The position numbers and the translations under genes were made by a program. This document shows positions 6,701-13,728 of a stretch of DNA of 17,679 nucleotides, piece by piece. The stretch comes from Acidobacteriota bacterium (GTDB lineage Bacteria; Acidobacteriota; Terriglobia; Acidiferrales; UBA7541). The number at the start of each line of letters is the position of its first letter. The stretch's first letter is position 1. The notes under the pieces are model-generated. The model did not search any database. It had not been told where the DNA came from and saw nothing but the letters and a program-made list of their open reading frames with translations. The stretch spans positions 1 through 17,679 of the forward strand of contig QHYP01000069.1 of the NCBI GenBank assembly GCA_003224195.1. Reading direction: 5' to 3'.

Positions 6701-8091
6701 TTTCCGTGCGGAGACGCGGCCGCGGCAACCGCGCGCGGCGGCAAATAAGAGGCAATCGCCGCGAAAGCGCGGTCCGTGGCGCCGCGGTTTTCTTCCACAA
6801 GGCGCTTTGCCACTTCGCCGCAAGCCTGCATCCTAGCCGGATTGCGCAGGAGGTGGATCCAGGCCACGCCGACATCTTCGGGGCTATGCGTTTGAATCGC
6901 GGCGCCAGCGGCGGCGAAGCGCGAAGTAATCTCGGCAAAATTCTCCGTGTGTGGACCCACGATCGGGATTTTGCCGAAGGCAGCAGGCTCGAGGATGTTG
7001 TGGCCGCCGGCCGGAACGAGCGAGCCGCCCACGAATACGACGTCGGCGACGCGGTAGAGCGAGGCAAGCTCGCCGATGCTGTCGAGAAGAATCACGCTCA
7101 CGTCATCGGGGACGGCGCCGTCGGCGGGTGCAATTGGATGAGCGGCGCTCGCTGGAGCAGGCAACGGCAATTGGGAGCGGCGAAGAAATTTACGGTGGGA
7201 CTCGTCGATGAATTCGGCAGCAGCATCGAAGCATTCCGGCTTGCGAGGGGCGAGAACGAGAAGAGAGCGCGCGTGATCGCCCTGAAAAACGCCGAACGCA
7301 ATCAGCACGAGCGGCTCCTCGCCGGCCACGACGCTGCCGGCGACGACGAGCGGCCTGCGATTGCGCTCGGTCACCTGCGTTTCCAGCCAGGCGGCGAGGG
7401 GCGAGTCGGCAGGAGGATTCAGATCGTATTTGAGATTACCGTTCACGGAAACGCGCTCAGGAGGCGCTCCGAGCGCACGAAGGCGCGCCGCGTCCTCCTC
7501 GGTCTGCATGAGAAAAGCCGCAGGTTGCGACAGGACGCGGGCGATAAAGGGCCTTAGAACCAAGCCAAGCACAGCGAACCATTTCTGGTAGCGCGCAAAA
7601 GAACGCGGAGAGAGGCGGCCGCCGACGAAAAGCACCGGCACATGGTCACGTGCGGCCGCACGAAGAAAATTCGGCCAGATTTCCGTCTCGAGAATGACGA
7701 CGAGCGCGGGCCGGACGAAGCGAAACGCGCGACGCACGGCGAAACTCCAATCGAGGGGAAAGTAGATGATTGCGTCGGCAAAGGGTATGCGCTCGCGGGC
7801 CAGCTTCCGGCCTGTCGCTGTCGTGGTGGAAACGATAAGCGGGCGGTCTGGATACTGGTCTTTAAGGCGGCGAGCGAGCCCCACAGCTGAAAGAACTTCG
7901 CCGACCGAGACGGCGTGAAGCCAGATGGAGTCCATGCGATCCGCGGGCAGCTTGTAGATCGAGGCGTAAGTAATCCCCAGACGTTCCCGCAGGCCGGAAA
8001 AATACTTGCCGTGGCGCAAGCCCTGGACGATCCAATACGGCACCAGGAGCACCGCCGCAACTGCGGTCAAGACGCTATAGAGGAAATACAC
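6697..8091 (-). CDS. waaA: 3-deoxy-D-manno-octulosonic acid (Kdo) transferase (WaaA/KdtA)
   Basis: WaaA transfers Kdo from CMP-Kdo to lipid IVA; whether this enzyme adds one, two or more residues cannot be read from sequence. The 464-residue protein has an N-terminal membrane anchor (residues 1-23). GLRERLG follows, with Glu36 at the catalytic-base position. Family motifs are HAVSVGEV (59-66), STTTATGRK (88-96), ETEIWPN (135-141) and the GGSLVPAGGHNILEPAAFG donor-binding loop. The start is a GTG at 8091; the next in-frame codon of interest upstream is a stop, so nothing longer is possible. A GGGGGA run about 9 bases before the GTG could serve as the ribosome-binding site. It is the first gene of the eight-gene LPS operon. 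Confidence 0.93.
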   Translation of the reverse strand: MYFLYSVLTAVAAVLLVPYWIVQGLRHGKYFSGLRERLGITYASIYKLPADRMDSIWLHAVSVGEVLSAVGLARRLKDQYPDRPLIVSTTTATGRKLARERIPFADAIIYFPLDWSFAVRRAFRFVRPALVVILETEIWPNFLRAAARDHVPVLFVGGRLSPRSFARYQKWFAVLGLVLRPFIARVLSQPAAFLMQTEEDAARLRALGAPPERVSVNGNLKYDLNPPADSPLAAWLETQVTERNRRPLVVAGSVVAGEEPLVLIAFGVFQGDHARSLLVLAPRKPECFDAAAEFIDESHRKFLRRSQLPLPAPASAAHPIAPADGAVPDDVSVILLDSIGELASLYRVADVVFVGGSLVPAGGHNILEPAAFGKIPIVGPHTENFAEITSRFAAAGAAIQTHSPEDVGVAWIHLLRNPARMQACGEVAKRLVEENRGATDRAFAAIASYLPPRAVAAAASPHGK

Positions 8092-8196
8092 CGATGGTTT
8101 CCCCCGCTCTCTTTGCGACCCGAATCACGCTCGTAGCCTGGCAGTGGCAACCCGCCGCAACCGTTGGGAATCGAAGCCGCCGTGGAACAAACCAGC

Positions 8197-8203
8197 TATT
8201 ATA
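8197..8203. promoter_or_regulatory. Symmetric -10 element between divergent genes
   Basis: The heptamer TATTATA reads as a TATTAT -10 on the plus strand (8197-8202) and as the perfect consensus TATAAT on the minus strand (8198-8203). On the plus strand it lies exactly 6 bases before the ATG at 8209, predicting a leaderless transcript. On the minus strand it would start transcription near 8191, giving the waaA operon a leader of about 100 bases. I find no good -35 hexamer at 16-18 bases in either direction. The sequence is seen directly; promoter activity is inferred. Confidence 0.5.
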
Positions 8204-8208
8204 GACGC

Positions 8209-8886
8209 ATGCCCGAGCGATTCCCCGGAATATCAGCCCGAATTGCGATGTATTTGGTGGCAGTCTCCGCCGCTTCAGTGTTTGCGGCTGAGTTTTGGAT
8301 GAGCGCCAGGATGCAAAATGCAACCACTTGGGCCGCACAGGATGCGCACGAAGGATTAACGGTCACCGCCGAGCCGTGGACCGACCCCTCGCTCTACAAA
8401 CGCCAATTCAAAAAGAGAAATCCGCTGACCGCTGGTATCGCCGCAATCCGAGTGACGTTCCAGAATGATTCCGCGGACACTCTGCGGGTGAATCTCGAGC
8501 GAATCCAGCTCCAAGTGACAATTTCCGAAGACAGCCGACAAAACCTTCCCGCGCTCTCTCCGGAAGAGGTGGCTGACCGCACACTGAGCGCAGCGACAAG
8601 GGATCCGACGGCGAGGCGGGTACCCCTGCCGATTCCGCTCGGGAGATCGAAGCCGAATCGCACAAAAGAGTGGATGGAGCTCGAGAAAGCGGCGAGAGAC
8701 GCGGAAGTGTCGAGCAGCATCGTTCCGCCGCATGGCAAGGTGCAAGGACTCCTCTACTTCGATGTGGCCAGCCAGTTGGATCTGCTCTCGACGGGGCATT
8801 TGTACATTCCAGAAATCATTTCACTCGAGAGAAATAAGTCGCTTTTCTATTTCGACATCGATCTCGCAAAGAAAGCGTCGCGCTAA
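8209..8886 (+). CDS. Unnamed secreted or membrane-anchored protein
   Basis: I do not recognise a named family. The 225-residue protein starts with a short charged stretch and a hydrophobic segment (about residues 11-27), which is a signal peptide or membrane anchor. The rest is soluble, with alternating beta-like segments such as GIAAIRVTFQNDSADTLRV and VQGLLYFDVASQLDLL. This pattern resembles small beta-sandwich lipoprotein-like domains seen as hypothetical proteins in Acidobacteriota, from recollection only. I chose ATG 8209 because the signal segment begins right after it; a TTG at 8164 would add 15 unlikely residues. No Shine-Dalgarno sequence precedes the ATG, but a -10 box does. Divergent placement from the LPS operon suggests an envelope role, which is only contextual. 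Confidence 0.75.
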   Translation: MPERFPGISARIAMYLVAVSAASVFAAEFWMSARMQNATTWAAQDAHEGLTVTAEPWTDPSLYKRQFKKRNPLTAGIAAIRVTFQNDSADTLRVNLERIQLQVTISEDSRQNLPALSPEEVADRTLSAATRDPTARRVPLPIPLGRSKPNRTKEWMELEKAARDAEVSSSIVPPHGKVQGLLYFDVASQLDLLSTGHLYIPEIISLERNKSLFYFDIDLAKKASR

Positions 8887-8965
8887 GGCGGCGAGGGCTT
8901 GATTTGCCGACCGCGCGCGTCTCGGATAACATGACTGCGCAAGCAAACCCGGAACCTGCCGACGT

Positions 8966-11218
8966 ATGCGAACTCTTCTCGAAGAACTAAACCCCGAGCA
9001 GCGGCTTGCCGTGGAATCAACCGACGGTCCGCTGCTCATTTTGGCCGGCGCGGGCACAGGCAAAACGCGGGCGATCACGCACCGAATGGCGCATCTCGTG
9101 GCGAAAGGCATCCCCGCAGAATCCATTCTGGCAGTCACGTTCACAAACAAGGCGGCCGAGCAGATGCAGGAGAGGTTGAGAGATCTCCTGCTGCGCTCCG
9201 GGATGGCCCCGGCCTCGCCGTGGATCTCGACGTTTCATGCCCTCTGCGCGCGAATCCTGCGGCGCGAGGCGGCTACCGCAGGCCTGGCTCGCGACTTTTC
9301 CATATTCGACGAAGAAGACCAATTGGCTGTGGTGAAGCTTGTTCTTAGACAACTGGAGATGTCCGAGGAAAAGCTTTCTCCAAAGAACATCCTGAGCCGG
9401 ATCAGCTGCGCCAAAAATCACGAGATCATGGAAGCGGAGGCCGTTGGGGAAGACGGACGGCGCACAGCGCGGGTATACACGGCGTACGAGAAGCTGTTGG
9501 CGCAGAGCAACGCAGTCGATTTCGATGACCTGCTTCTTCGCGCCGCGAAACTTTTGGGGCAGGCTCCCGCGGTGCGGGCGCGGTGGCAGGCGCGGTTCCG
9601 CTACATCCACGTGGACGAATATCAGGACACGAATCGAGTGCAATACGAAATTTTGCGACTGCTCACGGGACCCGAGCAAAACGTTTGCGTGGTGGGAGAT
9701 GAGGATCAAGCCATCTACCGCTGGCGCGGCGCGGACGTAGGCATCCTGTTGCGTTTCGCCGAAGATTTTCCAAAGGCGCGCGTGGTGCGGTTGGAAAGGA
9801 ATTACCGTTCGACGCAGAAGATTCTCGACGCGGCGGGCGCGGTAGTGGCCAACAACTCGCAGCGCCTGGGGAAATCCTTGTTCTCGGAACGGGAGACGGG
9901 GTCGGGCTTACGCTTTTTCGAAGCGCGCGACGCCCAGGCCGAAGCAGAGCATGTAGCGGGAGAAGTCGGCCGGGTGCTGGGGGAAGACTTGTCGCAGACC
10001 TGCGCCGTGCTCTACCGAACGAATTTTCAATCGCGCGCGTTTGAAGAAGTGTTCCGGCGGCTGGGGATCCGCTATCGACTCGTCGGCGGGTTCAGCTTTT
10101 ATAGCCGCGCCGAAGTGAAGGACGTCCTAGCCTACGCGCGGCTGGCATTTCATCCCGAGGACGACATTGCGCTGTTGCGCGTGCTCAACATTCCGCCACG
10201 GGGAATCGGCAAAGCGAGTGTGGAGATGCTGCGCGAGACGGCGGGGCGGACGGCAGTCCCGATCTGGCGCGCCGTTGAAGCGCTCTTGACCGATGGCGGG
10301 TCCGGGCGCGCGGTGGCTCCGCTACGCGCTTTTCACGAATTGATTCGGAGCTTGCAGGATGATCTTTTGCATCGACAGCCGACTGAATTCGTGCGACAGA
10401 TCCTGGACCGAACCGGCTACATGGACATGCTCCGTGAGAGGGATACGCCCGAGGACATCTCCCGGATGGAAAACCTGGAGGAACTGGTGCGCGCCGTGGC
10501 TGAAAGCACGGAGGCGGGCGAGAGCTTCGCCGACTTTCTGGACCACGCGGCACTGGTCAGCGATGCGGACGCCTATGAAGAAAAGCCCGGAGTGACGTTG
10601 ATGACGCTGCACAGCGCCAAGGGGCTTGAGTTCGATCACGTTTTTCTCGCGGGGCTCGAAGAGGGCATCTTCCCGCATAGCCGTTCGAGCAAAGATACGG
10701 CGGAACTCGAAGAAGAAAGGCGCTTGTGCTACGTGGGGATGACGCGCGCGCGCTCGACGCTCACGCTGACGCGCGCGGTGTACCGCCGGGTCTTCGGCGA
10801 CGAGCAGAGACTTCGCGCTTCGGAGGCGTCGCGTTTCCTGGCAGAAATTCCGGGTGAGTTGGTGGAGACCATGCGGGGTTCAATGGCCGAATTCGGCGAA
10901 AAGCGCCGATACGTGCCTGACCCCGAATACTCCTATTCGCCGGAAGAGTTTGTCCGGCGCGTGCGCGCGGGAGCTAACGGGCCCTACAGACCACGGCGAA
11001 CGCGAAGCGGCGAGGATTCCGCGAGGCCCGGGCGGCAAAGAAGAGCGGCAGACGAATCGGATCCGCTGATTGGCCAGAAGGTGCGTCACCCGAGCTACGG
11101 TGTGGGCACGGTCGTGGAAATTGAGGGAGACGCGGACGACCGGCGCATCTCGGTGAGCTTTGGAAGCCGGGGGACCAAGAAATTCATCGAGCGGTATGCC
11201 CAATTGGAGCCAGCGTGA
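8966..11218 (+). CDS. pcrA: ATP-dependent DNA helicase UvrD/PcrA (superfamily 1)
   Basis: This full-length 750-residue 3'-5' SF1A helicase acts in nucleotide-excision and mismatch repair and in clearing RNA polymerase or recombinase from DNA. All motifs appear in order: Q-motif LNPEQRLAV, Walker A AGAGTGKT (27-34), motif Ia VTFTNKAAEQM, motif II HVDEYQDTN (Tyr where Phe is commoner), motif III GDEDQAIYRWRGAD, motif IV LERNYRST, motif V TLHSAKGLEFDHVF and motif VI LCYVGMTRARS. The last ~50 residues (from GQKVRHPSYGVGTV) form the Tudor-like C-terminal domain that contacts RNA polymerase in PcrA/UvrD. ATG 8966 has no clear ribosome-binding site, only GGAA about 11 bases upstream. A TTGCCG/GATAAC pair with 15-base spacing (8904-8930) is a weak promoter candidate. 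Confidence 0.95.
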   Translation: MRTLLEELNPEQRLAVESTDGPLLILAGAGTGKTRAITHRMAHLVAKGIPAESILAVTFTNKAAEQMQERLRDLLLRSGMAPASPWISTFHALCARILRREAATAGLARDFSIFDEEDQLAVVKLVLRQLEMSEEKLSPKNILSRISCAKNHEIMEAEAVGEDGRRTARVYTAYEKLLAQSNAVDFDDLLLRAAKLLGQAPAVRARWQARFRYIHVDEYQDTNRVQYEILRLLTGPEQNVCVVGDEDQAIYRWRGADVGILLRFAEDFPKARVVRLERNYRSTQKILDAAGAVVANNSQRLGKSLFSERETGSGLRFFEARDAQAEAEHVAGEVGRVLGEDLSQTCAVLYRTNFQSRAFEEVFRRLGIRYRLVGGFSFYSRAEVKDVLAYARLAFHPEDDIALLRVLNIPPRGIGKASVEMLRETAGRTAVPIWRAVEALLTDGGSGRAVAPLRAFHELIRSLQDDLLHRQPTEFVRQILDRTGYMDMLRERDTPEDISRMENLEELVRAVAESTEAGESFADFLDHAALVSDADAYEEKPGVTLMTLHSAKGLEFDHVFLAGLEEGIFPHSRSSKDTAELEEERRLCYVGMTRARSTLTLTRAVYRRVFGDEQRLRASEASRFLAEIPGELVETMRGSMAEFGEKRRYVPDPEYSYSPEEFVRRVRAGANGPYRPRRTRSGEDSARPGRQRRAADESDPLIGQKVRHPSYGVGTVVEIEGDADDRRISVSFGSRGTKKFIERYAQLEPA

Positions 11219-11238
11219 AGGAACGGCATCCCGTTGCG

Positions 11239-11255
11239 CCTGAGAGCTTCTCAGG
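11239..11255 (+). other. Perfect 7-bp stem-loop after pcrA
   Basis: CCTGAGA (11239-11245) and TCTCAGG (11249-11255) are exact reverse complements around a 3-base loop, 20 bases after the helicase stop codon. The following bases (GTAAAGTGACC) contain no T tract, so it is not a canonical intrinsic terminator. It may stabilise or attenuate the transcript entering the permease gene. Confidence 0.4.
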
Positions 11256-11264
11256 GTAAAGTGA

Positions 11265-11297
11265 CCGGAACTCCGAGACCGAATCCGAGTGTTCCGG
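11265..11297 (+). other. Inverted repeat in the permease leader
   Basis: CCGGAAC (11265-11271) pairs perfectly with GTTCCGG (11291-11297). The 19-base loop holds a direct repeat of TCCGAG (11272-11277 and 11284-11289). It lies upstream of the preferred permease start and could be a regulatory leader structure; function is unknown. Confidence 0.35.
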
Positions 11298-11333
11298 ACC
11301 TCCGGCCCAGTCGGATACGAATGGAGAGGACGG

Positions 11334-12842
11334 GTGGGATCACAACTCTTCCGCTGCAAGAGTATCGACCAGCTCCTGGCAGATTCCGAAAATCCTGAAA
11401 AACGACTCAAGAAAACGCTCGGCTGGATCAGCCTGACGGCCCTGGGCATCGGCGCCATCATCGGCACCGGGATTTTTGTCTTGACGGGCACGGCCGCAGC
11501 GGGCGAGCAGGTGCAATACCCTTCCCTGCTGAAGGCACCTGTGCTGGACGTCCTCTTACACGGCGCCCATGCTACAGGAATCAGCGGCCGCCCAGGAGCC
11601 GGGCCGGCCATCGCACTATCATTTTTCCTGGTTGCCGTCGTTTGCGGTTTCGCGGGCCTGTGTTACGCCGAACTCGCTTCGATGATCCCCATCGCCGGAA
11701 GCGCGTACACATACACCTATGCGACGCTTGGAGAACTGGTGGCTTGGATCATCGGCTGGGATTTGATTCTGGAGTACGCGGTTTCCAACATGGCGGTCGC
11801 CGTGGGTTTTTCGGCGTACGTCGATAGCTTTCTGCAGACATTTGGCATCCATCTTCCGCAGACCTTAAGCCAGCCGGCGTATTCGCCCATGACGGGATGG
11901 GCGCTCCACTTCAACGTTGTCGGCTTCTTGATCGTCATGCTGCTCACCATATTGCTGGTCATTGGTATTCGTGAGTCGGCCGAAGCAAACAGCGTGATGG
12001 TCGGGATCAAGCTTGTCGCGATTTTCGTCTTCGTCGTTTTTGCCTCCAAGTATATCCATGCAACGAACTGGCACCCATTTATGCCCAATGGCTGGCAAGG
12101 GGTCCTGACCGGCGGGGCGATTGTGTTTTTTTCCTACATCGGTTTCGATTCCGTTTCGACGGCGGCGGAGGAGTGCAAGAATCCGAAAAGGGACCTGCCG
12201 ATCGGGATCTTGACCTCATTGTTCATCTGCGCGGCTTTGTACGTGGGGGTCGCCATCGTCCTTACGGGGATTCAGCCGTTTCACATCTTCAAGGGCGATG
12301 CCGCGCCGGTGGCTACCGCGCTGCACAATATCGGGCTGGATCATTTGCAGCGTTGGGTCACAATCGGCGCGTTAATGGGCATGATCTCCTCTCTCTTGGT
12401 GTATCAGCTTGGACAGGCCCGCGTGTGGTTCGCAATGTCGCGGGACGGGTTATTGCCGAACGCATTCTCCAAAGTGCATCCCCGTTTCAGGACTCCGCAC
12501 GTGGCGACGTGGGTTGCGGGAATCTTCGTCGGAATCCCAGCGGGGATTTTCGATATCGGCACGCTGGCCGACCTCTCGAACATCGGCACGTTGTTTGCCT
12601 TTGTACTCGTGTCCATCGCCGTATTGATCCTGCGCAAAACGCAGCCGGACCGTCCACGAGGTTTCCGCGTTCCCTTGGTGCCGCTGGTGCCGATCCTGTC
12701 GGTGGGCACATGTGTTGTCCTGATGGCGAGCCTCACATTGGAGAATTGGATTCGCTTTTTTGTTTGGCTGGCGATTGGGCTCGTCATCTATTTCCTCTAC
12801 AGCCGCAAGCGGAGCACACTGCAAGCGTCTGCGGCGCCGTAA
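11334..12842 (+). CDS. APC-family amino-acid permease (cationic amino-acid transporter-like)
   Basis: This inner-membrane amino-acid transporter of the APC superfamily has about 12-13 hydrophobic segments in 502 residues. The TM1 block GIGAIIGTGIFVLTG (38-52) carries the unwound GxGxxxGxG substrate-binding region. The consensus segment CYAELASMIPIAGSAYTY and the later FSYIGFDSVSTAAEECKNP block are typical of the YhdG/CAT group. About 32 extra residues (57-88) lie between TM1 and TM2. I chose GTG 11334 because GGAG sits 7 bases upstream and related proteins begin with a similar FRxKSIxQLL motif. An upstream GTG at 11289 would add 15 residues encoded over a hairpin and was rejected. Substrate cannot be deduced. 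The next gene starts 15 bases downstream, so co-transcription is likely. Confidence 0.88.
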   Translation: MGSQLFRCKSIDQLLADSENPEKRLKKTLGWISLTALGIGAIIGTGIFVLTGTAAAGEQVQYPSLLKAPVLDVLLHGAHATGISGRPGAGPAIALSFFLVAVVCGFAGLCYAELASMIPIAGSAYTYTYATLGELVAWIIGWDLILEYAVSNMAVAVGFSAYVDSFLQTFGIHLPQTLSQPAYSPMTGWALHFNVVGFLIVMLLTILLVIGIRESAEANSVMVGIKLVAIFVFVVFASKYIHATNWHPFMPNGWQGVLTGGAIVFFSYIGFDSVSTAAEECKNPKRDLPIGILTSLFICAALYVGVAIVLTGIQPFHIFKGDAAPVATALHNIGLDHLQRWVTIGALMGMISSLLVYQLGQARVWFAMSRDGLLPNAFSKVHPRFRTPHVATWVAGIFVGIPAGIFDIGTLADLSNIGTLFAFVLVSIAVLILRKTQPDRPRGFRVPLVPLVPILSVGTCVVLMASLTLENWIRFFVWLAIGLVIYFLYSRKRSTLQASAAP

Positions 12843-12857
12843 TGAGAGAATAACGGA

Positions 12858-13718
12858 ATGCGGAGGAAGTCACTCGAGGTGGATCGAAGCCGAATTCGTG
12901 CGTTTATCGCCGCACTGGCGCTGGGAACCTTACTTCCGGCCCCGGCACTGGCATGGGGGCAGAACGCACACAAGCTTATCGTCAGCAAGGCAATTGAAAC
13001 CCTGCCGCCTGAGCTGCGAGCCTACTTTGAGGGAAATCACGCATTTCTCCTCCAGCACGTCATGGACGCCGAGCAAACGGCCAACAAGACACCCGGAGAG
13101 CGCAGGAACCTCTATCTCTATCTGGAGCGCTACGGGCGCTTCCCGTACGAGAGCTTGCCCAGAAGCTACAAGGCGGCCGTTGCGAAGTTCGGCAGAGCGA
13201 AGCTGGAAGCCAACGGACTGCTTCCGTGGGAAGTCGGCGTGTACAGCGAGCGCCTTACAAATGCGATGAAAGCGGGCCGGTGGGAAGAGGCGCGGCTCGA
13301 TGCGGCCTTTTTGGCGGCTTACGTTTCGCAGTCGCACAACCCGTTCAGCACGACGGATAATTATGACGGCCAGCTTACCGGGCAGAACGGGATCAGCGGG
13401 CGTTTCGGCACGATGCTGATTGACCGCTTCTCTTCGTTTTTTCCCATGCGGCCGAACGACCCGGTATTCATCGAGGACGCGACCGACCACGCGTTCGAGG
13501 CGTGCTTGAGCGCGCATAGCTGGCTCGAGACGATTTTGCTGGCCGATCGCAATGCGCGGGTGGGTTTGCCAAGTTACACCGATGAATATTTCGACCGCTT
13601 TTATAACCAGGCGGCAGCGATCTTGATCCGGCAGGTTTCGGACGCGGCCACGGATGTGGCTTCCTACTGGATGACGGCCTGGATCAATGCCGGCCGGCCC
13701 GCCTTGCCGCCGCGTTGA
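12858..13718 (+). CDS. Secreted zinc-phospholipase C / P1-nuclease-fold protein with degraded metal site
   Basis: The 286-residue protein has a signal peptide (about residues 12-32, ending ALA) that would expose Trp33 as the mature N-terminus. Mature Trp1 and His6 (WGQNAH) match the first zinc ligands of the P1 nuclease / zinc-dependent phospholipase C superfamily. The NYDGQLTGQNG block and surrounding helices resemble acidobacterial zinc-PLC-like proteins. However, the other ligand positions appear replaced: the HFxDxD-like segment reads NLYLYLE (84-90); the HxxxDxHxxxH segment reads AYVSQSHNPFS (154-164); the following I-H-x-R-F-E-like segment reads ISGRFG (179-184). It is therefore probably not a normal tri-zinc enzyme. 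ATG 12858 follows the permease stop by 15 bases; adenosine deaminase follows 10 bases later. Ligand mapping relies on remembered family patterns. Confidence 0.75.
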   Translation: MRRKSLEVDRSRIRAFIAALALGTLLPAPALAWGQNAHKLIVSKAIETLPPELRAYFEGNHAFLLQHVMDAEQTANKTPGERRNLYLYLERYGRFPYESLPRSYKAAVAKFGRAKLEANGLLPWEVGVYSERLTNAMKAGRWEEARLDAAFLAAYVSQSHNPFSTTDNYDGQLTGQNGISGRFGTMLIDRFSSFFPMRPNDPVFIEDATDHAFEACLSAHSWLETILLADRNARVGLPSYTDEYFDRFYNQAAAILIRQVSDAATDVASYWMTAWINAGRPALPPR

Positions 13719-13728
13719 CAGGAAACGG

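Noticed and set aside
6701..6823. 41-residue N-terminal extension of lpxK
   Set aside because: It is Arg/Gly-rich, overlaps waaA coding sequence, and ATG 6700 gives a normal LpxK N-terminus with a 4-base overlap.
8163..8180. tRNA T-loop-like string on the minus strand (GGCTTCGATTCCC)
   Set aside because: The flanking bases do not form the T-stem, and no acceptor, D or anticodon arms are present. It is not a tRNA or an attachment site.
11289..11333. Earlier GTG start for the permease
   Set aside because: The extra 15 residues fall on a hairpin and lack a good ribosome-binding site, whereas GTG 11334 has GGAG at 7 bases.
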